The position numbers were made by a program, and so were the translations under genes. A stretch of DNA of 64,000 nucleotides from Streptococcus gallolyticus. Lineage in GTDB: Bacteria > Bacillota > Bacilli > Lactobacillales > Streptococcaceae. Shown here piece after piece: positions 46,217 through 54,600 of the stretch; the stretch's first letter is position 1; the number at the start of each line of letters is the position of its first letter. The stretch lies in NCBI GenBank assembly GCA_019794795.1, contig JAIMFC010000003.1, positions 153,210 to 217,209 on the forward strand, read 5' to 3'. The notes below the pieces were generated by a model. That model did no database searches. It saw only the letters and a program-made list of their open reading frames with translations, and was not told where the DNA came from.

Positions 46217-48009
46217 CCAGAAAGCCAATCTGGCCCTACCTAGTGGTGGGGCTTTTCTCATTTATCCTATCCCAGTCTTTTTATGCCTACTATCAGCTAT
46301 CGACAGAGGCGGTGCCTTTTATGGGGATGCTTCGGGTGAATTGGTTACTGGAGAATTGGTCCTTATTTGCCTTGAGACTCTCCTTTGAACCTGACGCTCT
46401 GATGGCTGGCTTGATTGGTTTTGGTCTGCCCCTATTGGTTTATGTTTCTGGAGATAAGAGTGCTTATCGGCACGGTGAGGAACAGGGGAGCGCTCGATTT
46501 GCGACTTTAAGAGAGATGAGACGCTTTGAGGACAAAGAGAGTGACAAGAATATGCTCTTTACGAAACAGGTGAAGATGGGGCTCTTTAATTTTCGCTTAG
46601 CTTATAACGTTCAACTCAATAAGAATGTCATTGTTATTGGTCTTCCTGGAGATGGGAAGACCTTCACCTTTGTACTGCCAAATCTCATGCAGCTAAATTC
46701 TAATTTTGTGATTACAGACCCTAAAGGAAATCTAGTACATGAAACTGGAAAGATGCTGGAAAAACATGGTTATGCCGTAAAAATCTTTGATCTCATTCGT
46801 TTGAAGAACTCTGATCGATTTAATCCTTTTCACTACATGACATCAGAATTAGACATTGACCGCATTTCTGAAGCCATTACAGAAGGAACCAAGAAGAGTG
46901 AGCACATGGGAGAAGATTTCTGGGTACAGGCAGAATTGATGTTACAACGGGCTCTTATTGGTTACTTTTATTTTGAGTCTAGAGAGCCTAAAACTGGGAT
47001 ACAGCTCTTTACGCCTAATTTAGGTCACGTGGCCGATCTTTTAAGAAATATCTACCGTGAAGACCCCGACGTGCCCAGTCCAGTAGAGCAGATGTTTGAG
47101 GAATTGGAGGAAAAACAACCAGGAAATTATGCTTACAAGCAATGGAAACTTTTCCAAAACTTTAAGGGGGAAACGAGAAATAGTGTCGTGGCTATTCTAT
47201 CTTCCCGTTATTCTATCTTTGACCATGAAGACGTGCGCAATCTCATTAGTGAGGACACCATGGAGATGGACACATGGAATACAAAGAAAACGGCGGTCTT
47301 TATTGCCATTCCAGAAACCAACAATGCTTTCAATTTCTTGTCTTCTATCCTTTTTGCGGTTAGTTTTGAGGTCTTAACTCACAAGGCAGATGATATCCTC
47401 CAAGGAAAGGTTCCTGGTTATAGTAGACAGAACTTGAGGCATATTCAGTTTATCTTAGATGAATTTGCGCAAATTGGACGTATCCCAAACTTTACTCAGG
47501 TTTTATCTTCTATCCGTAGCCGTGAGATGTCGATTAAGATTATCATTCAAGCTGTTAATCAGTTGGAATCGCTTTATAAGAGTGATTGGAAAACTATCTT
47601 TAATAACTGCGCTACACATCTTTTCTTAGGAACAAATGATAAGGATACTATGGAATATTACTCGACCCGTTCAGGGAAGCAGACCATTCGTACCAGGTCA
47701 ACTTCGAAAACGCATAGTTACCGCAATGGTTCTTCTGGAGAGAACAAGCAAATCCAAGGCCGTCCTCTCCTAACCCCTGATGAGGTGGCTAGAATTGGTG
47801 TAGACGAAGGACTGGTCTTTATTTCTAAACAAAATGTGTTTAAAGATAAGAAGGCTAGCGTTTATGACCATCCAAGACAAGATGAAATTGCCAATGATCC
47901 TTACGATGACAACTGGTATGACTACCAACGTTTAGGAACGGATATTGATGGTTTGTTGCTGCATAGTAACGATTTAACACCAGAATTTAAAGCCCTATTT
48001 GCGGCCTAA
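46213..48009 (+). CDS. VirD4/PcfC-type coupling ATPase
   Basis: A 598-residue type IV coupling protein that delivers the relaxase-DNA complex to the channel. Two or three N-terminal membrane helices (VVGLFSFILSQSFYAYYQLS, ALMAGLIGFGLPLLVYVSGD), Walker A VIGLPGDGKTFTFVLPNLMQ (about residue 140), Walker B FILDEFAQIGRIPNFTQVL (about 413) and the TraG-family segment IQAVNQLESLYKSDWKTIFN. Translationally coupled to PcfB. Confidence 0.93.
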   Translation: MTRKPIWPYLVVGLFSFILSQSFYAYYQLSTEAVPFMGMLRVNWLLENWSLFALRLSFEPDALMAGLIGFGLPLLVYVSGDKSAYRHGEEQGSARFATLREMRRFEDKESDKNMLFTKQVKMGLFNFRLAYNVQLNKNVIVIGLPGDGKTFTFVLPNLMQLNSNFVITDPKGNLVHETGKMLEKHGYAVKIFDLIRLKNSDRFNPFHYMTSELDIDRISEAITEGTKKSEHMGEDFWVQAELMLQRALIGYFYFESREPKTGIQLFTPNLGHVADLLRNIYREDPDVPSPVEQMFEELEEKQPGNYAYKQWKLFQNFKGETRNSVVAILSSRYSIFDHEDVRNLISEDTMEMDTWNTKKTAVFIAIPETNNAFNFLSSILFAVSFEVLTHKADDILQGKVPGYSRQNLRHIQFILDEFAQIGRIPNFTQVLSSIRSREMSIKIIIQAVNQLESLYKSDWKTIFNNCATHLFLGTNDKDTMEYYSTRSGKQTIRTRSTSKTHSYRNGSSGENKQIQGRPLLTPDEVARIGVDEGLVFISKQNVFKDKKASVYDHPRQDEIANDPYDDNWYDYQRLGTDIDGLLLHSNDLTPEFKALFAA

Positions 48010-48030
48010 TCTAGCAGAAAGGAAATGCAT

Positions 48031-48288
48031 ATGATGATACAAGAAAAACCACAACTCGGTTATTTGGAAACGATTAGCCAACCACTTGCCTTAAAAACGG
48101 AAAATTTAACAACTGAATACCATGCCATTTGGCAGTTCTTCAAACAAGCTGATGAAGCCACTTTTTATCAATTAGCTCCCCATCTTTTTGTGACAGAAAC
48201 AGAAGTAGAACCTTTACTTGTCAAAGAGATAGCAGCCACGCCTGAAGGTTACAAACAATTCAAAGCATTAGTGAAGGAGGATAGGTAA
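48031..48288 (+). CDS. Small hypothetical protein after the coupling gene (85 aa)
   Basis: A soluble acidic protein (MMIQEKPQLGYLETISQPLA, FKQADEATFYQLAPHLFVTE). GAAAGGAAATG upstream fits a start at 48031 (or the next ATG at 48034). It ends one base before the large multi-domain gene. Family not recognised; seen in this position in similar elements in my recollection, role unknown. Confidence 0.6.
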   Translation: MMIQEKPQLGYLETISQPLALKTENLTTEYHAIWQFFKQADEATFYQLAPHLFVTETEVEPLLVKEIAATPEGYKQFKALVKEDR

Positions 48289-48289
48289 G

Positions 48290-51200
48290 ATGGTTTTTAC
48301 TAAGGCACAAGCCAAATCGCTTTCCATCTTAGAGGTAGCTAGAAGTCTAGGGATGGAGATGAAACGCAACTCTCATAAAGAATACTATTGGGCAGAACAT
48401 GACTCTTTCAAGATTGATACCCATAAGAATACTTGGCACTGGTATTCTAGAGGTACTTACGGTGATACGATTAACCTAGTACAAGAAATCAGACAGGTTA
48501 GCTATTCGGATGCCATGAAATTTCTAGAGACAGGACAGTTCCCTGAAGCCAAACCCATGAAAGAAGTTCGCCAGCCATTCAGATACAGTCTAGCGCCCTA
48601 TGAACAGCCTTTTAGAGAAGCTAGAACCTATCTCAAAGAGACGAGAAACCTATCGGATGAAACCATTAACTTTTTCCTTGAAAAAGGGGTTCTCGCACAA
48701 GCTAGACGACGAGATCGTGACGGCTTCACGGAAGATGTTCTAGTCTTTAAATACCTGGATAAAAGCCAAAATATTGTCGGTGCTAGCCTTCAGGGATTAT
48801 CTCCCTATCCAGAACGCTATGAAGGCAAAGGCTATCTCAAACAAATCATGTACCAGTCAGAGGGTATCGCAGGCTTAAACGTGGATATTGGTTCTCCTAA
48901 GCGGTTGGTTGTAGCAGAGGCCCCAATTGATCTAATGAGTTACTATGAAGTCCATAAGGACCAATTAGAGGACGTGAGACTAGTTGCGATGGAGGGGCTG
49001 AAAGAAGGAATTATTTCTCGCTATGCCATGGAAGCTCTTCAGGAGCAGGGTGTCCTAGTCGAAAATGATCATAGAGATTACACTAAAGCTAGTGACTTGA
49101 CCAAAATGTCTCAATTTTTGGTTAATGCAGCCCAAACTTCCACCCTCTTTCACGACCACAAACAGGATAATCTAATTACTCTTGCAGTGGATAACGATAA
49201 GGCCGGTACAGATTTTCTTGAAACTTTGAGAGAAAAAAAGATTCCAATCATCGATGCTAGACCTCCCAAAGGAGAGGGAGACAGGAAAATGGATTGGAAT
49301 CAATATCTTCAGGAGAACAAAACAGAGAGGAAAGCAATGACTGAAGACGCAAAAAAAGCTCCAGAACCTATTCTGGAGCAAGAAAAAAAGGAGGGGACCA
49401 ATTTCAGTTCGGGGTCTTTACAGCCTAAAGCTGAAGGCAGTCCCGCACCCGTAGCTGAAACTTCAGCTACCTTTGAGCAAACTGTTACCAGTCGCCCTAC
49501 ACTATCCCCTCGTTTATTACATTTTAACATAACAGAGGAATTTAAGTCAAGTGACGGTGGTTCGTACCAATATATTGATAAGGGAGATTTAGGGAAATTA
49601 AATCGCAGAGCGGAGATTATTCAAGAAGCTGCTCAGTACTATCTGAAAGAGCTGGCTGATTCTAAAATAAGTTATGTTACGTCACAAGGAAGTATCATCC
49701 AAGTCAATTTTCAAGAACAAAACTTTATGCATTTAACAGGTATAAAGCCACTTGGTCCAGGACAAACTCCTGAGAAAACGTTACATGATTTAGCTTCTGG
49801 GAATGGAGAGTTCGAAAATATTATGTTGGCAAATGCGGATGGAGCGTTTTCTAAGATAAATGTTTTACCAGATTTGCCTGTTGTATTGAGTTTAGATGCT
49901 TTCTATTTTGATGATTTACAAGATCTTAGACGCTATAATGGTCGGTTTGATAGTTTGCTGAAGACTGACGATAAAGATATTATGCTTCTTTTTCGAGTTA
50001 CAGAACAAGATGGTAGAATACCAGTATCATTATGGGAAGCCCGAAGCAGTCATCTAAGGGAATTGAAACAGACTACAAAGAATGAGATCGTAGCTATTTA
50101 TAGAGAACGTGAAGGTAAGGTAGAACAAATTGCTATTAACGAATCTGTTATTAAGGATGGTGGAAAGGAGATAGAAGCCATAGTTGAAGCTGGCGATTTT
50201 ACTCCCATTCAAGGTGTGACCTTCAAAGAGGAAGCAGCTTTAATTCATCCTAAAATTGACTCAGACGGTGATGGCATTTCTGATGAAGAAGAACTCAAAC
50301 AAGGAAGCAACCCTTATGATTTTAGATCAAGGCCAAGTTCTAAAGCAGCAGAAGAAGCGAGTCCAGATGTCACAGAAAGTATTGGGACTTCAAGTAGTTT
50401 AGACGTCGCAGACTTTATCAAAAATAAAGATATCGCAGGCCTCAATCGCCATCTAAAAGATGGTATCAAAGAGTATCTAAATTCAGATAAATACAAAGAC
50501 TACTTAACCAAAATGAGTCAACTCAATAACTACTCTAGCCGCAATTTACGATTGATCTTAGCTCAAAATCCAGAAGCCACTCAGGTTGCTTCTTTTAAGC
50601 AATGGAAGGAAACCTTTGAGCGCCATGTTAAGAAGGGAGAGAAGTCACTTCGTATTTTTGCCCCAATGACCAAACTCAAAAAGGACGAGAACAACCAGCC
50701 CATCTTGGATAAAAACGGTAAACCAGAAACCGTCACTTTCTTTGGTCTTGTTCCTGTTTTTGATGTGAGTCAGACATATGGGAAGGAGATGCCTAAAGCC
50801 ATTTCAGAAGTCAAAGAACAGGTATCTGATTTAGACTATGCCAATCTCTACCGTGCCCTGATGATCATTGCGAAAGAGAACAACGTCTCTGTCCGTTATG
50901 AAGAAATGCAAGATGAAGCCAAAGGCTATTACAACCCAACAGAGCATCAAATTGTTTTACGCAGTAACGATATGAACAAGTCTCAACTGATTAAAACATT
51001 TCTACATGAAACAGCTCACTCGGAACTGCATCATGCCAATAATCCTCAAAAAGAACAACTGACAAGAAGTACAGCAGAACTCCAGGCAGAGAGCGTGGCC
51101 TATGTGGTATCAGCTTATTATGGTTTAGATACTTCAAGCTATTCATTTGGATATTTAGCGAGTTGGTCCGATGATAAAGAGACCCTAGCAGACCTAGAAG

Positions 51201-51418
51201 CTCAGCTTGATATCGTCCAACAAGAAGCCAAAAGTCTACTGGTTCGGATGGATCAACAGTTGGAACAATTGCGCCTCGCTCAAGAGAAACAAACCAAGTA
51301 TGAGTTTGAACAAAAGCTTCAAAAGTTCAAAGACCAAAGCAAGCAAGCTGTGGAGGAACACAAACAAGAATTGAAACAGGAAGCTCAGTCAAAAAAAGAA
51401 AAGGGGCTCTCGAAATGA
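48290..51418 (+). CDS. Multi-domain protein: primase-like Toprim, PBECR4-like, ArdC-like and metalloprotease domains
   Basis: A 1,042-residue protein. Residues 1-100: CHC2/DUF3991-like start (YYWAEHDSFKIDTHKNTWHW). About 200-330: Toprim-like (RLVVAEAPIDLMSYYE, ITLAVDNDKAGTDFLETL). About 405-640: a domain resembling PBECR4, a toxin-nuclease-like family (AAQYYLKELADSKISYVTSQ, NFMHLTGIK). About 657-672: a calcium-binding thrombospondin-3-type loop DSDGDGISDEEE. About 690-840: ArdC N-terminal-like DNA-binding domain (LTKMSQLNNYSSRNLRLILA). About 880-960: metalloprotease-like HETAHSEL (IrrE/ArdC type). Related LtrC/ArdC proteins act on entry of single-stranded DNA into the recipient. It may be transferred with the DNA to prime it and blunt host defence; this is inference. 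Confidence 0.75.
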   Translation: MVFTKAQAKSLSILEVARSLGMEMKRNSHKEYYWAEHDSFKIDTHKNTWHWYSRGTYGDTINLVQEIRQVSYSDAMKFLETGQFPEAKPMKEVRQPFRYSLAPYEQPFREARTYLKETRNLSDETINFFLEKGVLAQARRRDRDGFTEDVLVFKYLDKSQNIVGASLQGLSPYPERYEGKGYLKQIMYQSEGIAGLNVDIGSPKRLVVAEAPIDLMSYYEVHKDQLEDVRLVAMEGLKEGIISRYAMEALQEQGVLVENDHRDYTKASDLTKMSQFLVNAAQTSTLFHDHKQDNLITLAVDNDKAGTDFLETLREKKIPIIDARPPKGEGDRKMDWNQYLQENKTERKAMTEDAKKAPEPILEQEKKEGTNFSSGSLQPKAEGSPAPVAETSATFEQTVTSRPTLSPRLLHFNITEEFKSSDGGSYQYIDKGDLGKLNRRAEIIQEAAQYYLKELADSKISYVTSQGSIIQVNFQEQNFMHLTGIKPLGPGQTPEKTLHDLASGNGEFENIMLANADGAFSKINVLPDLPVVLSLDAFYFDDLQDLRRYNGRFDSLLKTDDKDIMLLFRVTEQDGRIPVSLWEARSSHLRELKQTTKNEIVAIYREREGKVEQIAINESVIKDGGKEIEAIVEAGDFTPIQGVTFKEEAALIHPKIDSDGDGISDEEELKQGSNPYDFRSRPSSKAAEEASPDVTESIGTSSSLDVADFIKNKDIAGLNRHLKDGIKEYLNSDKYKDYLTKMSQLNNYSSRNLRLILAQNPEATQVASFKQWKETFERHVKKGEKSLRIFAPMTKLKKDENNQPILDKNGKPETVTFFGLVPVFDVSQTYGKEMPKAISEVKEQVSDLDYANLYRALMIIAKENNVSVRYEEMQDEAKGYYNPTEHQIVLRSNDMNKSQLIKTFLHETAHSELHHANNPQKEQLTRSTAELQAESVAYVVSAYYGLDTSSYSFGYLASWSDDKETLADLEAQLDIVQQEAKSLLVRMDQQLEQLRLAQEKQTKYEFEQKLQKFKDQSKQAVEEHKQELKQEAQSKKEKGLSK

Positions 51419-51492
51419 CCGAACGAGACACCCAAAAATCCCCTAAGGTCAAATTAAAAACTAATCCACTACAAGGAGGACAACACACATGA
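51415..51492 (+). CDS. Tiny ORF linking two transfer genes (25 aa)
   Basis: ATGA overlaps both the stop of the large gene before it and the start of the next (51489). It encodes MTERDTQKSPKVKLKTNPLQ plus GGQHT. It may be a translational bridge rather than a functional protein; AAGGAGG for the next gene lies within it. Confidence 0.4.
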   Translation: MTERDTQKSPKVKLKTNPLQGGQHT

Positions 51493-51926
51493 ATGAGCAA
51501 CAAGAAAACCAATTACTGACCATCTTATCTGATTTTATCCCTCTTATGGATGGTGACATCATCCAAGGAATTTCTCCTGAAGCAAAGGGTCTAACCCGCC
51601 AAAAAGTCTTGGAACAGTTAGAAGAGGAAAAGGAATTACTTGATAAAGAAGACAGTTCGCTAGTGAGCTGGCAGGAAGAAAATACACAGCTCTTACAGGC
51701 TATCAGTGAGGAAGAATTTCAATCAGTAGTCAATGAAAAAATACTGATGACAGAGATACAAATTGGTCAATCTCTCTTCCAACCACTTAGCGATAATCAG
51801 TTAGAACTTCTAGCTGAACAACTCAATTACCAACAGGAAACAGCTTCAGAAAAAGCGTCACAGGTTGAGGAAAAAACCAAACAAAAACCGTCACTTTTGA
51901 AAAAAATGTTAAAGAAGTTCCGCTAA
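51489..51926 (+). CDS. Hypothetical acidic protein (145 aa)
   Basis: A helical, glutamate- and glutamine-rich cytoplasmic protein (LLTILSDFIPLMDGDIIQGI, PLSDNQLELLAEQLNYQQET) with a basic tail KPSLLKKMLKKFR. AAGGAGGACAAC gives a strong ribosome site. It is the last gene of the transfer operon before the candidate oriT. Family not recognised. Confidence 0.6.
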   Translation: MNEQQENQLLTILSDFIPLMDGDIIQGISPEAKGLTRQKVLEQLEEEKELLDKEDSSLVSWQEENTQLLQAISEEEFQSVVNEKILMTEIQIGQSLFQPLSDNQLELLAEQLNYQQETASEKASQVEEKTKQKPSLLKKMLKKFR

Positions 51927-52001
51927 AGAGGTTGAAAAAAATAACAAAGTCTTCGCCTTAAAAGTGGAGACATTAGGGGCTTGGGGATTTCCCCAAAACT
52001 G

Positions 52002-52050
52002 AAAAGGGTAAGAAGGGAAATCGTTAGATTGACCTTCCCTAACCTTTTTT
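52002..52050 (+). terminator. Terminator of the transfer operon
   Basis: Imperfect arms AAAGGGTAAGAAGGGAA and CCTTCCCTAACCTTTTTT with a loop of about 15 bases. A second small hairpin TTGGGGA-TTTCCCCAA lies just before it (51977-51993). Confidence 0.6.
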
Positions 52051-52056
52051 AATATC

Positions 52057-52143
52057 GCAAATGGATATCCATTTGCTAAGCTTGCCGGAAGGAGAGGTAG
52101 GGTTGTTCGGAAGGGAAGGCAGCGCTATCGTACTTGTAAAGTA
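52057..52143 (+). other. oriT: Candidate origin of transfer (oriT)
   Basis: The non-coding gap just before mobC holds a perfect 20-bp palindrome centred on GGATATCC (52057-52076), a GC-rich purine tract (GGAAGGAGAGG, 52087-52097) and a second palindrome TACTT-GTA-AAGTA (52131-52143). Palindromes next to mobC and relaxase genes are where oriT sequences lie in related elements. I cannot place the nick site. Confidence 0.5.
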
Positions 52144-52174
52144 TAGAAAAATTTGAATGAAAGGATACTAAAAA

Positions 52175-52570
52175 ATGCCACGACAAAAAGAAAATCGAAA
52201 ACGATTTATTCAGAAGCTTATCCGCTTAACGCCAGAAGAAAACGAACAAATCAAACACGCAATGACTCAAATGAACGCTCCTTCTTTTCAATACTATGCC
52301 AAAAATCAATTAGTACAGGGGAAACTGGTCCAAATCGATTTTTCAGAGCTAAAAGACTTGCGAGTTGCGGTTAATCGGATTGGTGGCAACATCAACCAAA
52401 TTGCAAAACACGCTAATGAAAATCAGACCATTGCTTCAGAAGAATTAGCTCAAGTCTTAGGGCTGCTCTCTGAGATAAAAGAAATGGTCGCTGTGAAACT
52501 TTCCAATGAGGAAAAACGCAGTTTGCTTGAAAGAAAACGAACAGTAAGGACGGATATTGACGAATGGTAG
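52175..52570 (+). CDS. mobC: MobC-like relaxosome accessory protein
   Basis: A 131-residue basic protein with a ribbon-helix-helix-like N-terminus (KRFIQKLIRLTPEENEQIKH) and the MobC signature VAVNRIGGNINQIAKHANEN. Such proteins open oriT for the relaxase. Its stop overlaps the relaxase start by seven bases. AAAGGATAC precedes the ATG. Confidence 0.88.
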   Translation: MPRQKENRKRFIQKLIRLTPEENEQIKHAMTQMNAPSFQYYAKNQLVQGKLVQIDFSELKDLRVAVNRIGGNINQIAKHANENQTIASEELAQVLGLLSEIKEMVAVKLSNEEKRSLLERKRTVRTDIDEW

Positions 52571-54198
52571 CCATTAAACCACCGAAACAAATCAAAACAA
52601 CAGGCAATCTCAAACGAGCAGTAAACTATATTCTAAACGAAGCTAAAACAATAGTTACTGATTCTGGAAATAAGGAGTTAGAATTTCCTTTTGTTTATCA
52701 CAATGGCGAGATGCAAGTTAAATTGGTATCAGGTCACGGTATTGAAGATGTTAGCGCTGCTGATGAAGAAATGGTCATGACAAAACTAGCTGCAGCGTTC
52801 AAAAAAGGAGATGATGATCTGACAGAATTATCTTCAGGAAAACAGGTTCTAGCACATCACATTATCCAATCCTTTTCGCCAGAAGATAACCTAACACCAG
52901 AACAAATCCACGAGATTGGCAGACAGACTATGATGGAATTTACAGGAGGGGAATATGAGTTTGTGATCGCAACTCATACCGATAAAAACCATCTCCATAA
53001 TCACATCATTTTATCAACGACAAACACTTCAACGCTGAAAAAGATGCGTTGGCAAAAGAATACACTTAAAAATTTACGAGCCATTTCAGATAAACATGCG
53101 GCCAAATACGGAGCCAAAATTATTGAGCCAACCATGAAAAATTCTTATACCAAATATTCAGCTTGGCGCAGACAAAATAATTATCGTTTCGAGATTAAGC
53201 AGCGCTTAGATTTTTTGCTTAAGCAGTCAACTTCACTAGAAGATTTTAAGGAAAAAGCATTGGCTCTGGATCTTCAGATTGATTTTTCTGGAAAATTTGT
53301 CAAGTATCAATTAATGGACCAACCTCAAAAAAGACGAGTCAGAGATGATACCTTGTCAAAGAAAGGTCGCTACTCACTAGATCAAATTAAAGAACGAGTC
53401 AATAAAAATCAGTTGGTTTACAATGTCTCTAAAATTAAGGAACACTATCAAGAAGAAAGAGCTCAAGCAGACAATGACTTTGAATTAAAAATCGGTGTAG
53501 CTGCGTGGCAAGTAGAACAAGAAAGTAAACAAGGCATTTACATCCAAATGGATTACGGAGCTCTTAATAGTGGCACGATTCTAATTCCTGCCCACAAAGT
53601 AGATAAGTCGGAAGATGGTAATTACACGATTTACATCAAAGAAAAAGATTACTTTTATTTTCTCAATCCAGACAAGTCTCAAAAGAACCGTTACATGATG
53701 GGGATAACTATTGCTAGACAATTAGCCAAACAAAATGGAGAAATGCTTATCACAAAAAATTCTCATATCTCATCCATGCGAGAACTTATTAAGGAATATA
53801 ATTTCTTGGTTGAACACGGGGTAACTGATGGCATCCAATTTCAAAATTTAGAGGAGCAATTCAATGACAAAATCGAGTCAACACATCAAGAATTACAACG
53901 TTTAGATGAACGGCTATCCTACTACCATAAAATTGAAGGAGCTTTGCTTGCCATTGAACAAATACCCGAAAATAGTTTATCTGCCATTCAGTTATTAGAT
54001 GAACTAGGACTCCCAAAAGATATCGCCATTTCAGACATTCGTCAAACCATTCAACAGTTTGAAATAGAAAAGGATGCCCTGCAAGAATTTTTTGAGGATA
54101 CTCTAAAAACTTACACGACCTACCAAGAAATGAAAGATCAGATTAAATCTCGTGAGGTGAACACTCATAAGCAAGAGACAGAGGAAAAATCGCTTTAA
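52564..54198 (+). CDS. MobP-type relaxase
   Basis: A 544-residue relaxase/mobilisation nuclease. Near the N-terminus NLKRAVNYILNEAKT resembles the region holding the catalytic tyrosine; motif II is AHHIIQSFSPEDNLTPEQIH; motif III is the three-histidine metal site ATHTDKNHLHNHIILSTTNT (about residues 136-155). The C-terminal half is charged and partly coiled coil. It nicks oriT, stays bound to the 5' end and enters the recipient. Coupled to mobC. Confidence 0.9.
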   Translation: MVAIKPPKQIKTTGNLKRAVNYILNEAKTIVTDSGNKELEFPFVYHNGEMQVKLVSGHGIEDVSAADEEMVMTKLAAAFKKGDDDLTELSSGKQVLAHHIIQSFSPEDNLTPEQIHEIGRQTMMEFTGGEYEFVIATHTDKNHLHNHIILSTTNTSTLKKMRWQKNTLKNLRAISDKHAAKYGAKIIEPTMKNSYTKYSAWRRQNNYRFEIKQRLDFLLKQSTSLEDFKEKALALDLQIDFSGKFVKYQLMDQPQKRRVRDDTLSKKGRYSLDQIKERVNKNQLVYNVSKIKEHYQEERAQADNDFELKIGVAAWQVEQESKQGIYIQMDYGALNSGTILIPAHKVDKSEDGNYTIYIKEKDYFYFLNPDKSQKNRYMMGITIARQLAKQNGEMLITKNSHISSMRELIKEYNFLVEHGVTDGIQFQNLEEQFNDKIESTHQELQRLDERLSYYHKIEGALLAIEQIPENSLSAIQLLDELGLPKDIAISDIRQTIQQFEIEKDALQEFFEDTLKTYTTYQEMKDQIKSREVNTHKQETEEKSL

Positions 54199-54212
54199 GA
54201 AAGGAATAGCAC

Positions 54213-54467
54213 ATGTCACATTATAAAATTTCACAAAAAGGAGGAGTAGCTTCAGGAAAAGTCAGACGAAAACAAGCTGATTTAAAGCGAGCGTTTGAGA
54301 CCCTCCTAAGTTCTGAAGTTAACAATGAGCAGATGCGAGATTTGCTTATCAGGATAGGCTATGATCCAACTAATGAAATGGCGCTAGCATTGGTTATTCT
54401 TCAAAAAGCGTTAAATGGTGATGTAAAAGCTTTTCGAGAAATACAAGAATTGATAAATAAGGAATAA
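54213..54467 (+). CDS. Hypothetical protein between relaxase and transposase (84 aa)
   Basis: A basic, helical protein (MSHYKISQKGGVASGKVRRK, FETLLSSEVNNEQMRDLLIR, NGDVKAFREIQELINKE). The C-terminal VKAFREIQELI resembles the end of small-terminase-like/DUF5681-type DNA-binding proteins. AGAAAGGAATAGC precedes the ATG. Position suggests a link to DNA transfer or to control of transposition, not established. Confidence 0.6.
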   Translation: MSHYKISQKGGVASGKVRRKQADLKRAFETLLSSEVNNEQMRDLLIRIGYDPTNEMALALVILQKALNGDVKAFREIQELINKE

Positions 54468-54474
54468 GAAAAGC

Positions 54475-54572
54475 CACCCCTACAGGAGTGACAAATTCTT
54501 GGTGTCGAAAGACTAATTTTAAAAACTCAACACCATTGATTATTGTAACATATTTTCAGAAACTCTTTTCAA
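54475..54572 (-). ncRNA. Candidate minus-strand small RNA left of the transposase
   Basis: On the minus strand TTGAAA (complement of 54567-54572) and TGTTACAAT (extended -10, complement of 54542-54550) could start a transcript of about 65 nt that folds GGTGT...ACACC and ends with CACTCC-TGTA-GGGGTG and CTTTTCTT. The 19-base spacer is long. It points away from the transposase. Evidence is structural only. Confidence 0.35.
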
Positions 54573-54600
54573 GGTATTTTCATTTTTGTAAAATATTATT

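Noticed and set aside
54468..54600. Fst/par-type toxin-antitoxin locus
   Set aside because: The short hairpin RNA resembles an antitoxin RNA in size, but I found no small hydrophobic toxin ORF converging on it.
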